Positions 39,168 through 47,335 of a stretch of DNA of 64,000 nucleotides are shown here, one piece after another. Origin of the DNA: Sphingobacteriales bacterium (lineage in GTDB: Bacteria > Bacteroidota > Bacteroidia > Chitinophagales > UBA2359). The notes under the pieces are model-generated. The model made no database searches and was not told where the DNA came from. It saw only the letters and a list, made by a program, of their open reading frames with translations. How positions within the stretch are numbered: position 1 is the first letter of the stretch; each line of letters begins with the position of its first letter. Location: the NCBI GenBank assembly GCA_016706405.1, contig JADJJT010000001.1, forward strand, positions 1,243,501-1,307,500, given 5' to 3'. A program made the position numbers and the translations under genes.

Positions 39168-39560
39168 TTATTTGATTGCAGCTATAATGCTTATTTCAAC
39201 ATTTACCTGCCGGGGCAGGGCGGCTACAGCAACGGCTTCGCGGGCGGGCGGGGTTATACCCTCAAAATAACTGCCATAAACGGTATTTACAGTGGCGTAA
39301 TTATCCATGGTAGTTAAAAAAATGGTGGCTTTAACTACATTTGCCCAGGTTAAATTGGCCGCTTGCAACACGGCAGCAATATTGTCCATTACGCGGCGTG
39401 TTTCGGTGGCGATACCCTCGGTAACAATTAGTTGGCTTGTTTGTGGGTCAAGGGCTATTTGCCCCGACAAATACAGCGTATTGCCTGCCCAAACGGCTTG
39501 GCTGTACGGCCCAATGGCGGCTGGAGCATTGGGAGTGTTTATAATTTGTTTTTCAAACAT
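39168..39560 (-). CDS. ridA: RidA-family enamine/imine deaminase
   Basis: 130 residues from ATG 39560, standard RidA length. RidA hydrolyses reactive enamines/imines made by PLP enzymes to ketoacid and ammonia. Family motifs: NAPAAIGPYSQAVWAGNTLYLSGQI at the N-terminus (in part), VVKATIFLTTMDNYATVN, and the C-terminal PAREAVAVAALPRQVNVEIS with the catalytic Arg region. An in-frame Met at 39683 would add a 41-residue hydrophobic leader, but a TACCTTTG promoter box at 39616-39623 lies inside that extension, so the short cytoplasmic form is preferred. It converges with gcvP. Confidence 0.92.
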   Translation of the reverse strand: MFEKQIINTPNAPAAIGPYSQAVWAGNTLYLSGQIALDPQTSQLIVTEGIATETRRVMDNIAAVLQAANLTWANVVKATIFLTTMDNYATVNTVYGSYFEGITPPAREAVAVAALPRQVNVEISIIAAIK

Positions 39561-39615
39561 ATTATTATTATTATTTTTAAGTTCACTGTTTGGTTGTTGC
39601 TGTTTATGCTGACAG

Positions 39616-39623
39616 CAAAGGTA
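39616..39623 (-). promoter_or_regulatory. ridA promoter -7 box TACCTTTG
   Basis: Same TACCTTTGC nonamer as before gltX and asnS, about 56 bases upstream of ATG 39560; it decides the start. Confidence 0.5.
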
Positions 39624-39713
39624 CGCAATAGACATCAGGATAAATAGCGCTGCCGTTACAAAAAGTAAGCATCTTGGTTGCATAATAATAGCTGTTTATT
39701 GAACAAAAAAAAA

Positions 39714-39748
39714 GCGTTGGTAATGGTTTTTACACGCACTGCCAACGC
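39714..39748 (-). terminator. Terminator after the PorP/SprF gene
   Basis: Stem GCGTTGG/CCAACGC (39714-39720 and 39742-39748) followed on the minus strand by a run of nine T. Confidence 0.8.
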
Positions 39749-39793
39749 AAAAATAATACTATTATCAAAACAATTTTTATTTCTATGTTTTGC

Positions 39794-40759
39794 CTAAAAA
39801 TAACGGGGGGTACGAACCCGATAACCCTGTTTAGCAATATTATAACCCAACATAATCTCGTGCGAGCCAGAGGTAAATTGGTTAATTTCGCTTAGCGTAT
39901 AATCGTAAGCATAGCCAATACGAAGGCCATTTTTAGCGGCAAAGCCAACTAAAGCGTCTATTGATTCGCTGTCAATTAATTTGTCTTTATTATTAATTGG
40001 GGTGCGGTAGGTTGCACCAAAATAAAAGGCATCTTTAAAGAAGAATAACAAATTAGCATCGAGTTGAACAGGTGCGTTTTGTGGCACCATTTTTACCAAA
40101 AACGAAGGATGCACTTTAAACGATTCGCTGCCAAGTACTAAACCGCCCATAAAATGATAATGTCTAAATTGGTGGGCAATTTTAGTTGGGCCATATTTGT
40201 TGTCTAAAAGGTGTGGTACAGATGCGCCCAGATAATATTTATTTGTATTGTAAAGATATAAACCTAAACCAAAATTAGGTAAAAATTTGCTGTAAACGTT
40301 GCTTGCATTGTTAAAAGCAGGGTCGGTGAAGGGGTCGAACTCGCCGGTTTGTTTGAGTTGGGTATAGTCGGAGCGCATATACAAGCCACCGCCTGAAATG
40401 CCTAAACTAAGCCGGGTGGCTTGGCCTAAAATAAAACTGTACGAGTAGTCGGCAAACAAGCTTATGCGTTGGTGTACGCCCAACTGGTCGTATTCGAGCC
40501 AACCGCCTATGCCCGATTTTTTATTAATATTGTCTAAAGGAGCATGTGCGCTTAAGGTTGCCCCACGAGGTGCGCCATCTATATTTACCCATTGATAGCG
40601 ACCAATGCCTACCAAGCTCAAGCCGTCTCCGCTTCCGGCGTATGCCGGATTAAACACCAGTTTGTTGAACATAAATTTGGTGTATCGGGCATCTTGTTGG
40701 GCAAAGGCTGCACTACCAGTCAAGCACAAAAAACATAGTAATAAAAATACGCGTTTCAT
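39794..40759 (-). CDS. PorP/SprF-family type IX secretion system membrane protein
   Basis: 321 residues. A signal peptide ends at FAQQ (about residue 21). It is followed by QDARYTKFMFNKLVFNPAYAGS, the diagnostic PorP/SprF opening (in part FNPAYAGS), then an outer-membrane beta-barrel with strands such as LSLVGIGRYQWV, FGLGLYLYN and LRIGYAYDYTLSE, ending GSHEIMLGYN. In T9SS, SprF-like proteins partner with large surface adhesins, and several paralogues per genome are normal; its partner is not adjacent here. It may serve export or anchoring of proteins like the giant one at 1-7217, but that link is inference. The terminator at 39714-39748 ends it. Confidence 0.93.
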   Translation of the reverse strand: MKRVFLLLCFLCLTGSAAFAQQDARYTKFMFNKLVFNPAYAGSGDGLSLVGIGRYQWVNIDGAPRGATLSAHAPLDNINKKSGIGGWLEYDQLGVHQRISLFADYSYSFILGQATRLSLGISGGGLYMRSDYTQLKQTGEFDPFTDPAFNNASNVYSKFLPNFGLGLYLYNTNKYYLGASVPHLLDNKYGPTKIAHQFRHYHFMGGLVLGSESFKVHPSFLVKMVPQNAPVQLDANLLFFFKDAFYFGATYRTPINNKDKLIDSESIDALVGFAAKNGLRIGYAYDYTLSEINQFTSGSHEIMLGYNIAKQGYRVRTPRYF

Positions 40760-40824
40760 ATTTTATTTTGTAAAATTATTAATCAAAGTTGGAAAACGGC
40801 AATTGCCTATATTTTTAAGTTTAG

Positions 40825-40832
40825 CAAAAATA
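40825..40832 (-). promoter_or_regulatory. PorP/SprF gene -7-like box TATTTTTG
   Basis: A TAnnTTTG match 66 bases upstream of the ATG at 40759, in AT-rich sequence. Confidence 0.35.
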
Positions 40833-40984
40833 TTGCCAAAATTGGCCAGTTAGGTAAAAAATAGCATAGTTAATGCGCAAAAAGAAACAAAATTATTATT
40901 TCCGACCTAAAATTGCCATTTTAACTCAAAAAAATACAAAAAAACTTACCGGATTATATTTATTGGCAGGTGGTTTAAACATAT

Positions 40985-42460
40985 TTATTGTTTTAACAAT
41001 GTATCTATTAGGTAAAGATATGGGTAGTTGTTATATTCGGGGGGTAAATTATAATCGCCATGATTTTTGAAAGCCCCTATCCATACTTTATTATTCTTTA
41101 AGCTATCTAAATGTTTTACATCTATCCACCAATGATAGGCAGTAATATCGTTATTGTAAAACATAAGATTAGTGTTTTCAAACGAATTTACATTTACAAC
41201 TGTTTTTATATGTTCCGGAATTAGGTTTTTTAAGCTTTTATAAATTTGAGTATTATAAATTAGTTTTTCTCTTTCAGGGTTTTCTTTTCTTATTGCGAAA
41301 GATTTGTATGGATTGAAGGAAAGCACTACAACAACTACTATAATTAGGTAATTTATCCATTTAATATTAATTTTATTAAGTAATTTATAAATGCCAATTG
41401 CAAGGTAAATTAAGCCAAACGGAACAACAATAAAAAAATAAGTTGCCAGTTTAGATTGGGCAATGAATGAGAAAAAGCAAAATACTGTAATAAACGATAT
41501 AAATATAGATGTGTTGATTGTTTTGTTGAAGTGGTTGTTTTTTGCAAATGCTATTACTATCCCTGCAATTACAAACAACCAAACAGGATTGCCAAAATAG
41601 ACACCAAATTTCATTAAATAAAATAGAAAATTTCCTGTATGCCCTTCAATAGTTTTGAAAATATGTTGCGAGCTGAAATTGTATTCATACATGGCTAATT
41701 CATTAAATTTGTGAAGAATATATAATTGCCAGGGTAAAAAAACGGCAACGCAACAAATAATACTCAAAGCAAAAAGCTTGACTTGTTTAAATTCTTTTTT
41801 TAATATAATTTCTTGAAGTACATAAATACCAAAAGGTAAAAAAACTAATAAGCCAACTAACCATTTGTTTAAGATAGCGCAGCCCGCAAAAACGCCAATT
41901 ACCAGATTCCAAATTATTTTTTTATTTACTATTTTTTCTGTAAATGCCCAAAAACTTGCAAGGATATAAAAACAGAAAGCCATATCATTATGGTCCATTC
42001 CAATTTGCCCAGAAATCAATTCTAATTGATAATGCGAAAAACACATCAACAGCCCTGCTATTATAGAGATGGTTTTACTATTAGTTAACAAGAACGCAAT
42101 TCTATAAATCAACAAAATAGTAATAGCGCCCATTAGTGCACTAGGGAGGCGCATAGAAAATTCGCTGACACCAAATACCTTCATGCTGATTGCCATTTGC
42201 CACATAAACAAGGGTTGTTTATGTAACCATACCGAGTTACAACACCAACTGTTTAAATCGTATGGTACTACAGGATTTTTAAATAACATTGGAATTAGCG
42301 GGCTATCAATCATGTTTTGCGCAACTAAAGCATGAAACCTTTCATCCCATTCGTGCAGGTAGGGGTCTAACTGAGCATAGAATAAACGCAATATTAAGCC
42401 TATTAAAAAAATGACAGTTATTTCGGGGTGCTGCTTTATTAATTTCATAATCGGAAACAA
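40985..42460 (-). CDS. GT39/ArnT-like membrane glycosyltransferase
   Basis: 491 residues with about 10-12 hydrophobic segments, typical of the PMT_2/GT39-GT83 fold. The first periplasmic loop carries an acidic pair (HEWDERFHALVAQNM, about residue 37) in the place of the catalytic DE of dolichyl/undecaprenyl-phosphate sugar transferases. FSMRLPSALMGAITI is a recognised family segment. It would transfer a sugar from a polyprenyl-phosphate donor to a lipid, protein or glycan on the outer face of the inner membrane. The C-terminal soluble domain is short. The gene is more AT-rich than the window average and lies just downstream of the GH16 gene, suggesting an acquired surface-glycan patch. Confidence 0.88.
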   Translation of the reverse strand: MFPIMKLIKQHPEITVIFLIGLILRLFYAQLDPYLHEWDERFHALVAQNMIDSPLIPMLFKNPVVPYDLNSWCCNSVWLHKQPLFMWQMAISMKVFGVSEFSMRLPSALMGAITILLIYRIAFLLTNSKTISIIAGLLMCFSHYQLELISGQIGMDHNDMAFCFYILASFWAFTEKIVNKKIIWNLVIGVFAGCAILNKWLVGLLVFLPFGIYVLQEIILKKEFKQVKLFALSIICCVAVFLPWQLYILHKFNELAMYEYNFSSQHIFKTIEGHTGNFLFYLMKFGVYFGNPVWLFVIAGIVIAFAKNNHFNKTINTSIFISFITVFCFFSFIAQSKLATYFFIVVPFGLIYLAIGIYKLLNKINIKWINYLIIVVVVVLSFNPYKSFAIRKENPEREKLIYNTQIYKSLKNLIPEHIKTVVNVNSFENTNLMFYNNDITAYHWWIDVKHLDSLKNNKVWIGAFKNHGDYNLPPEYNNYPYLYLIDTLLKQ

Positions 42461-42498
42461 GGTCTGGCAAATTTACTTATTTGATGTTGAAATTTAGT

Positions 42499-44808
42499 TT
42501 ATTGTTTTATAAATTTAGTATAGCCAATGCCTTTTTCACTAAGAGCGCGAAAGATATACATGCCCTTGGGTAAGCCGGATATATCAATTTCACTTTCTTT
42601 AACTAAAGGTGTTTTTTTAAGTAGGCACAATCCTTGCATATTATATATTTCATATAAATCCGGATTATAGCGTTTATCGCATATTAGTATAATAGTATTT
42701 CTTGAAGGATTTGGATATACTGATACATTTTGTATGTTTGATTGTGTTTCGGTTGAAGTTGGGTTTGCCATCTTCCTAATTTCATTAATACTGCCACATG
42801 GCAAGTCGAGAATCTCGCAAGATTCTAATTTAAAGTAAGACAATACACTATTTCTTCTTTCGTTGTTATATATCATTTTCCCATCTGTACTTGTGACTAA
42901 AGAAGCAAAACTTGTAGGAAAAGTAGCGTTAAATGTAAGAAAATCAAATGTATTCCAATAATCATCTATCCAATAATGATTCCACGAAGTTGATGTGTTG
43001 TTTGAAGGAATTTCAAATCTTTGAACTCTCCCATCTCTACCGATATATAAAACAAAGTTTAACGAAGGCAAATAACTTAAATTACTTTTTACAAAATCGG
43101 CATCTGGCATTCCTGCACATAAGCCATAAGTATAGCTTGGTAATTGATGAATCATATCGACACCATTCCAATAAAATCTGTGCAGCTTATCGTCCATCCC
43201 TTTATAAAAAACACCTTTGGGAGTAGAAACAATACTTCCTGGATCTGTACTCACTAAATAGGCATTTGTTCCCCAATTATCATCTATCCAACCATGCTGA
43301 TAAACAAAAGGTGATGATTGCCAAAATATTTGAAGTCTTCCGTCTCTGCCTCTATAGATGATATTATTAGTTTCTTTTTCAACAACAACATCGCCATTAA
43401 CAAAGTCAGCATCTGGCATTCCAATACAATTACCATACGTGTACTCTATTGTTAATTGATCCCACTTAGATACGTTTGCATTCCATTTAAATACATGAAT
43501 TTTATTATCCAAGCCCCTATATGCTATTTTTCCATCATTTGTAACATCCATTGAATTTGGGGTCTTTGAAATTTTATTTTCGTTTGAATTCCAATTATCA
43601 TCAATAAACCAATGCCAGTCATTAGTTCCTTGATTGCTGAAATATTGAATTCTATTGTCTTTACCTGCATAAAGTATATAGTTAAATGTAGGATTGTATT
43701 TTAAATTCCCATTACATAAACTAGCAGGCATAGTAGGCGTATAGTTATAGTTAATAATATTTGTGTTCCAAGTGCCATTTAAGTAAACAGACTTATAAAT
43801 TCTATCCTCAGATACTCCTCGAAAAAATATTTCATTCGAATTGTTAGGATTGACCTCAATTGAATTTTGTATATTTGAAACCTTTGTTTCGGTTATTTGA
43901 TTTTCGAAAACATTTGTATTGACGAAGTCGTTTGATGACTTATAAGGTAACGAATAGTTGCCTCCTATGGGTTTATATACTCTTATATAATCAATATCCA
44001 TATAAGTGTTAATATCATTCCAAGGGTACATTGCTAAATTACAAATTAGCGCACAATTATACGGGTATGTTTGTATGGAGGTTATTGTTCCAAGTTCTCG
44101 GTGGTCAAAAAAATATGTTATCTTGTCTGGTGTCCAAACACATGTGAACGTATGAAAATCACTGGTAAAATTATCAAAAGGCAAATCCCATTCATGAAGT
44201 GTTTGGCATATAGTTTGGGGTGTTGTAGTCCAATCAATAGCAGCCGTACTTATTCTATTAGGAAGGCCTGCCTCAAATATATCAAGTTCGGTAGCTCCAC
44301 CATAAAGCCAGAAAGCAGGAGCAGAAAATTCTGAGGGTAATTTACATCTTATCTCAAACATACCGTATCTGAAGCCAGTATTATCCCAAGTTCCTGTATA
44401 ATCATCGCTAGGGTCATCCCAACCTGTTTTGGTTTGTATCATACCCGATTTCCAAGTAAATGTTCTTAATGTATTTCCATCGTAACAAGAATACGTGCTA
44501 GATAATTTAGTTGCAGACAATCTTAATATTCCGTTCGGTTGCAAGGATACCAAAGATTCGTCATAATACTCCCCTCGCCCTAAATCTGGATTTTCAGAAC
44601 TGGCATCATACCCCCACCCCCAACATTGTGAACTTGGTGTAAACTGCCATTTTGTTGTAAGTTGAGATACACTAGTATAAGTATCAAAGTTGTCTTCAAA
44701 AACAAGTTGATAGTTTGCTGTATCTAACCTGCATTGTGCCTTAATATTAAAAGATATACATATATATATATATATATATATTACATGCGTGTACATTGCT
44801 TTACTCAT
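42499..44808 (-). CDS. Secreted GH16 glycoside hydrolase with lectin-like repeats and T9SS tail
   Basis: 769 residues. The signal peptide is built partly from a TA repeat (VIYIYIYICISF). The GH16 beta-jelly-roll (about 30-285) has the catalytic motif ELDIFE (about 174-179) with both acid/base and nucleophile Glu, and aromatic residues of a laminarinase/agarase-type cleft. About residues 320-670 contain three tandem repeats of roughly 115 residues with IDDNWN/IDDYWN, YxGRDGRxQxF and CxGMPDADF motifs, probably a lectin-like beta-propeller. The last 75 residues (VSVYPNPSRNTI ... GMYIFRALSEKG ... KFIKQ) are a type A T9SS sorting domain. It would cleave beta-1,3/1,4-linked polysaccharide at the surface; specificity is not determined. 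The (TA)n tract could switch expression by slippage. Confidence 0.92.
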   Translation of the reverse strand: MSKAMYTHVIYIYIYICISFNIKAQCRLDTANYQLVFEDNFDTYTSVSQLTTKWQFTPSSQCWGWGYDASSENPDLGRGEYYDESLVSLQPNGILRLSATKLSSTYSCYDGNTLRTFTWKSGMIQTKTGWDDPSDDYTGTWDNTGFRYGMFEIRCKLPSEFSAPAFWLYGGATELDIFEAGLPNRISTAAIDWTTTPQTICQTLHEWDLPFDNFTSDFHTFTCVWTPDKITYFFDHRELGTITSIQTYPYNCALICNLAMYPWNDINTYMDIDYIRVYKPIGGNYSLPYKSSNDFVNTNVFENQITETKVSNIQNSIEVNPNNSNEIFFRGVSEDRIYKSVYLNGTWNTNIINYNYTPTMPASLCNGNLKYNPTFNYILYAGKDNRIQYFSNQGTNDWHWFIDDNWNSNENKISKTPNSMDVTNDGKIAYRGLDNKIHVFKWNANVSKWDQLTIEYTYGNCIGMPDADFVNGDVVVEKETNNIIYRGRDGRLQIFWQSSPFVYQHGWIDDNWGTNAYLVSTDPGSIVSTPKGVFYKGMDDKLHRFYWNGVDMIHQLPSYTYGLCAGMPDADFVKSNLSYLPSLNFVLYIGRDGRVQRFEIPSNNTSTSWNHYWIDDYWNTFDFLTFNATFPTSFASLVTSTDGKMIYNNERRNSVLSYFKLESCEILDLPCGSINEIRKMANPTSTETQSNIQNVSVYPNPSRNTIILICDKRYNPDLYEIYNMQGLCLLKKTPLVKESEIDISGLPKGMYIFRALSEKGIGYTKFIKQ
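44760..44780. repeat. AT dinucleotide tract in the GH16 signal peptide
   Basis: 21 bases of uninterrupted alternating AT/TA, encoding alternating Tyr-Ile inside the signal peptide about 10 codons from the start. Gain or loss of one unit shifts the frame. Confidence 0.95.
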
Positions 44809-44848
44809 AAGATTTTTTATTTATAATGCAGATAATATGTTTTATATT

Positions 44849-45172
44849 TTACTTTTTGAATTTGATATGTTTAAACTCTTTGCCTTCGTTTTTATAAAAA
44901 ATATAGGTAGTTAAATATTCGAGGCTAATTATTTGCAAAAATAGTAATTTCTTACAAATATACGCCTGTTTGTCGGTTAGCAGCAAATAAGAAATTAAAA
45001 AACCACTTATTATAAAAAACAAATCTACGCCAATGGGCAAATTGTGTAGAAACATTTTAACTGCTGTTGCCAATTGTGCTTGAGTTTCGAGGGTGCTATG
45101 ATAAATTATAATGGCAAAAGCGGCAAAAAACCTCAAAGTATTTAATCCGGAAAAATGGGTTACTGCCTGCAT
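44849..45172 (-). pseudogene. Truncated acyltransferase-3 family fragment
   Basis: 107 residues. The N-terminus matches acyltransferase_3/OafA-type integral membrane enzymes: FSGLNTLRFFAAFAIIIYHS (with the conserved His of motif I) and GVDLFFIISGFLISYLLL. Homology ends after about residue 67, and the rest (KKLLFLQIISLEYLTTYIF...) is unlike the family, which normally has 350 or more residues and about ten membrane spans. It is therefore a remnant, perhaps left by a deletion when the GH16/GT39 patch formed. A working O-acetylase is not expected. The frame and a start are intact, so a small membrane peptide could still be made. Confidence 0.7.
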
Positions 45173-45202
45173 AATCTGTTGCTTGGGTTGTTAGGAATAA
45201 GT

Positions 45203-46588
45203 TTAGCTTTTCTTTTCAGTAATTGATAGTAGGGCAATAAATTTATCTAACAACCATGCCCAAATTTTTCGCGCAATTTGTAGAATTTTTCGAGGTGAAT
45301 GGGCAAAATTTTTATAGGCATTTTTATTGTAAGCCGATAGTTGTTTGTCGCGGCTAAGATACATTTTTACTGCTTTTAATTCTTTGTCAAACTCGTCAAC
45401 GTCATGGGTATCATTATTTTGATAATAAATTTTTAACAACAGAATTTTTCGTTCTAAATAATAGTAATTGTCGGGATAATTACTTGTAAGAAGATACTTG
45501 GCTTTTTTAAGTTGATTTTCGTAAAAAAACAACAAGGCGTTATGATAGGCAGCGATATATGTTTTAGCTTCGGCTGTTTCGGTTACTAATTTATTTTTAT
45601 ACAATTTTATAAAGTTTTTCGTCCATTTAATTTCATTGTTTTCGAGGCCACAATTAACAATTGCTGTAAAATGGGTATATGAAATAAACTCGTCAAAAAT
45701 ACCCGCCTCGACCATTTCTTTAAAGGTAAAAAAAAGTTGCAGGCTATTGGGCACTCGTGCATTTTTAGTTCGCCACATTTCGTGGTTAGCACATAAAAAA
45801 TATAGTTGTCGTTTATCGTCAATTAGCAGGTTGTTTCCTTGTTTTAGCAATAAACTTCGCAGTTCAAGGTAAGCCTGGGTATTGTCGGGGTCAATAAGTA
45901 AGTTAATAATTTGGTGGTAAAGCCTAATAATTAGCACTTCGTTAAAGGGGGGTTGCGCGGCTGCCTGGCAAAGTTCGGTTAAAAAGCGCAAATGGTATTG
46001 TTTATTTAAAACGCGCTGTCGGTTTAAGGCTGCTACACTCATTTTCATTTTAAGCGCCATCGTGTAGCAATCAATTTTATCGAGCAACGATTGTAAATTG
46101 TCGTTTGCGGTTTTATTTTTTACCCGCATCAGGTAGGTAAAGTATTGACTTTCTAAGCGGTAGCTATAGTACAAATTATCAACACTGCTAATGTTTTCGA
46201 GATTTTCATGGGCTTCGGCAAAAACAGACTTAAACAGTTCGAAATTATTTTTTTCGAGCAGTCTATCTAACAATAAATCGTTCTGCAGGCAGGTTTCGTT
46301 TTCAAATGTTGTTACTGCCCAAAATCGTTTCAACAACTTAATAAGTTCGCTCATTAATTGATGAAGATTTGTGCCGGTTTTAGGTTTATCCGGATATAAT
46401 TTTGCAAAAACTTTTTGATGGGATAATGCCGCTGAATTATAATCCGGATGATATTTAGCCAACAAATTTATCAGCTCTATTGCTTTTTTATTTCTGTTAT
46501 AAATGGGCGACTGTACAAAACGTGTAAACGTTTCGAATTCTTCATTTAACAAAGTTTGCAATAATTGTATTAATTTGCTTTGGTGCAT
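45203..46588 (-). CDS. Helical protein of unknown function
   Basis: 461 residues from ATG 46588. An upstream Met at 46642 is disfavoured because a TACATTTG -7 box (46640-46647) and a terminator of the preceding gene (46653-46694) abut it. The protein is rich in Leu, Lys, Asn, Glu and predicted to be almost entirely alpha-helical, with a TPR-like rhythm (ALLFFYENQLKKAKYLL; ILLLKIYYQNND). No signal peptide or membrane span is visible, so it is likely cytoplasmic. The N-terminus LIQLLQTLLNEEFETFTRFVQSP resembles conserved hypothetical proteins I associate with Bacteroidota, but no function is known to me. It is not clearly linked to its neighbours (CBS protein upstream, acyltransferase remnant downstream). 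Confidence 0.8.
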   Translation of the reverse strand: MHQSKLIQLLQTLLNEEFETFTRFVQSPIYNRNKKAIELINLLAKYHPDYNSAALSHQKVFAKLYPDKPKTGTNLHQLMSELIKLLKRFWAVTTFENETCLQNDLLLDRLLEKNNFELFKSVFAEAHENLENISSVDNLYYSYRLESQYFTYLMRVKNKTANDNLQSLLDKIDCYTMALKMKMSVAALNRQRVLNKQYHLRFLTELCQAAAQPPFNEVLIIRLYHQIINLLIDPDNTQAYLELRSLLLKQGNNLLIDDKRQLYFLCANHEMWRTKNARVPNSLQLFFTFKEMVEAGIFDEFISYTHFTAIVNCGLENNEIKWTKNFIKLYKNKLVTETAEAKTYIAAYHNALLFFYENQLKKAKYLLTSNYPDNYYYLERKILLLKIYYQNNDTHDVDEFDKELKAVKMYLSRDKQLSAYNKNAYKNFAHSPRKILQIARKIWAWLLDKFIALLSITEKKS

Positions 46589-46639
46589 AAGCGCTTTTAA
46601 AGGAGTGGCAACAAGGTTCTTCAGTTTTATTTTGCCGGA

Positions 46640-46647
46640 CAAATGTA
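46640..46647 (-). promoter_or_regulatory. -7 box TACATTTG for the helical unknown
   Basis: A TAnnTTTG match between the CBS-gene terminator and ATG 46588; it favours the shorter start. Confidence 0.45.
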
Positions 46648-46652
46648 AAAAA

Positions 46653-46694
46653 AAACCTCAAACAGTGTATTGATAATTACACCGCTTGAGGTTT
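46653..46694 (-). terminator. Terminator after the CBS-domain gene
   Basis: Stem AAACCTCAA/TTGAGGTTT with an inner GTGTA/TACAC pairing, followed on the minus strand by a run of nine T. Confidence 0.85.
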
Positions 46695-46775
46695 AAAATT
46701 TGAAAATATATCTTTTTTTGCTGTTATTCTGTTTAATTGGCAGGTATGGCAGCAAAAGCGTTGTTTTCTTTTATT

Positions 46776-47198
46776 TTAGCCATTAATTGCAAAATAGCGC
46801 ACTAAGTCTCGCACTGTAAGAATACCTATAATAGTATTATTTGCTGTTACAACGGGTAAGGCCTGCAATTTGTGGGTGGCAAAAATTTCGGCTGCAACGC
46901 CAATTGTATCCTCTGGGTCAAGGGTTATTGGGCCGGGTGTCATAATCGAATCAAGCGAAATTTTAGAGTCCAAAACGCTTTCATCTTGCGTGTTAAAAGC
47001 AGGTACTTTGTTTTGATAGGCACGTAAAACATCGGTGCTGCTAATAATACCCACAACAACGTCTTCGTCGTTTACAATGGGCAGGTGGTGCAAGTTATAT
47101 TGTAAAAACAATTTACATACTTGCGAAAAGGTTGAGGCACGGTTTGCTATAATTACCGTATCGCTCATAACTAATTTAACTTTGGTGTTTTTGTTCAT
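46776..47198 (-). CDS. CBS-pair domain protein
   Basis: 140 residues consisting almost entirely of two CBS motifs: residues about 8-60 (TFSQVCKLFLQYNLHHLPIVND, then VVGIISSTDVLRAY) and about 85-138 (IGVAAEIFATHKLQALPVVT, then IGILTVRDLVRYF). The paired fold binds adenosine nucleotides (AMP/ATP or S-adenosylmethionine) and usually regulates a partner enzyme or channel; no partner domain is fused. The protein is probably cytoplasmic. A strong terminator follows, and tatC is upstream on the same strand, so it is probably its own unit. Confidence 0.92.
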   Translation of the reverse strand: MNKNTKVKLVMSDTVIIANRASTFSQVCKLFLQYNLHHLPIVNDEDVVVGIISSTDVLRAYQNKVPAFNTQDESVLDSKISLDSIMTPGPITLDPEDTIGVAAEIFATHKLQALPVVTANNTIIGILTVRDLVRYFAING

Positions 47199-47335
47199 AT
47201 AATAAATAAAGATTTAAAGCAAATAAAAAACATAACTCACTGAAAAATAAGGTAGTTAGGCATTTGTACAAACTACAATAATAACAATTTTAGGCTCAAA
47301 TAAGTTTCCTTTTATTAGTACTATATTTTTGTTTT

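Noticed and set aside
39561..39683. Signal-peptide-like N-terminal extension of RidA
   Set aside because: A TACCTTTG promoter box lies within it, the lipobox is poor, and RidA starts normally at 39560.
40873..41070. 65-codon plus-strand frame upstream of porP/sprF
   Set aside because: Lys-rich low-complexity start, overlaps the end of the GT39 gene on the other strand, no homology seen.
44849..44980. Frameshift hiding a full acyltransferase
   Set aside because: There is too little room before the GH16 gene, and no other frame here continues the family, so deletion is more likely than a simple frameshift.
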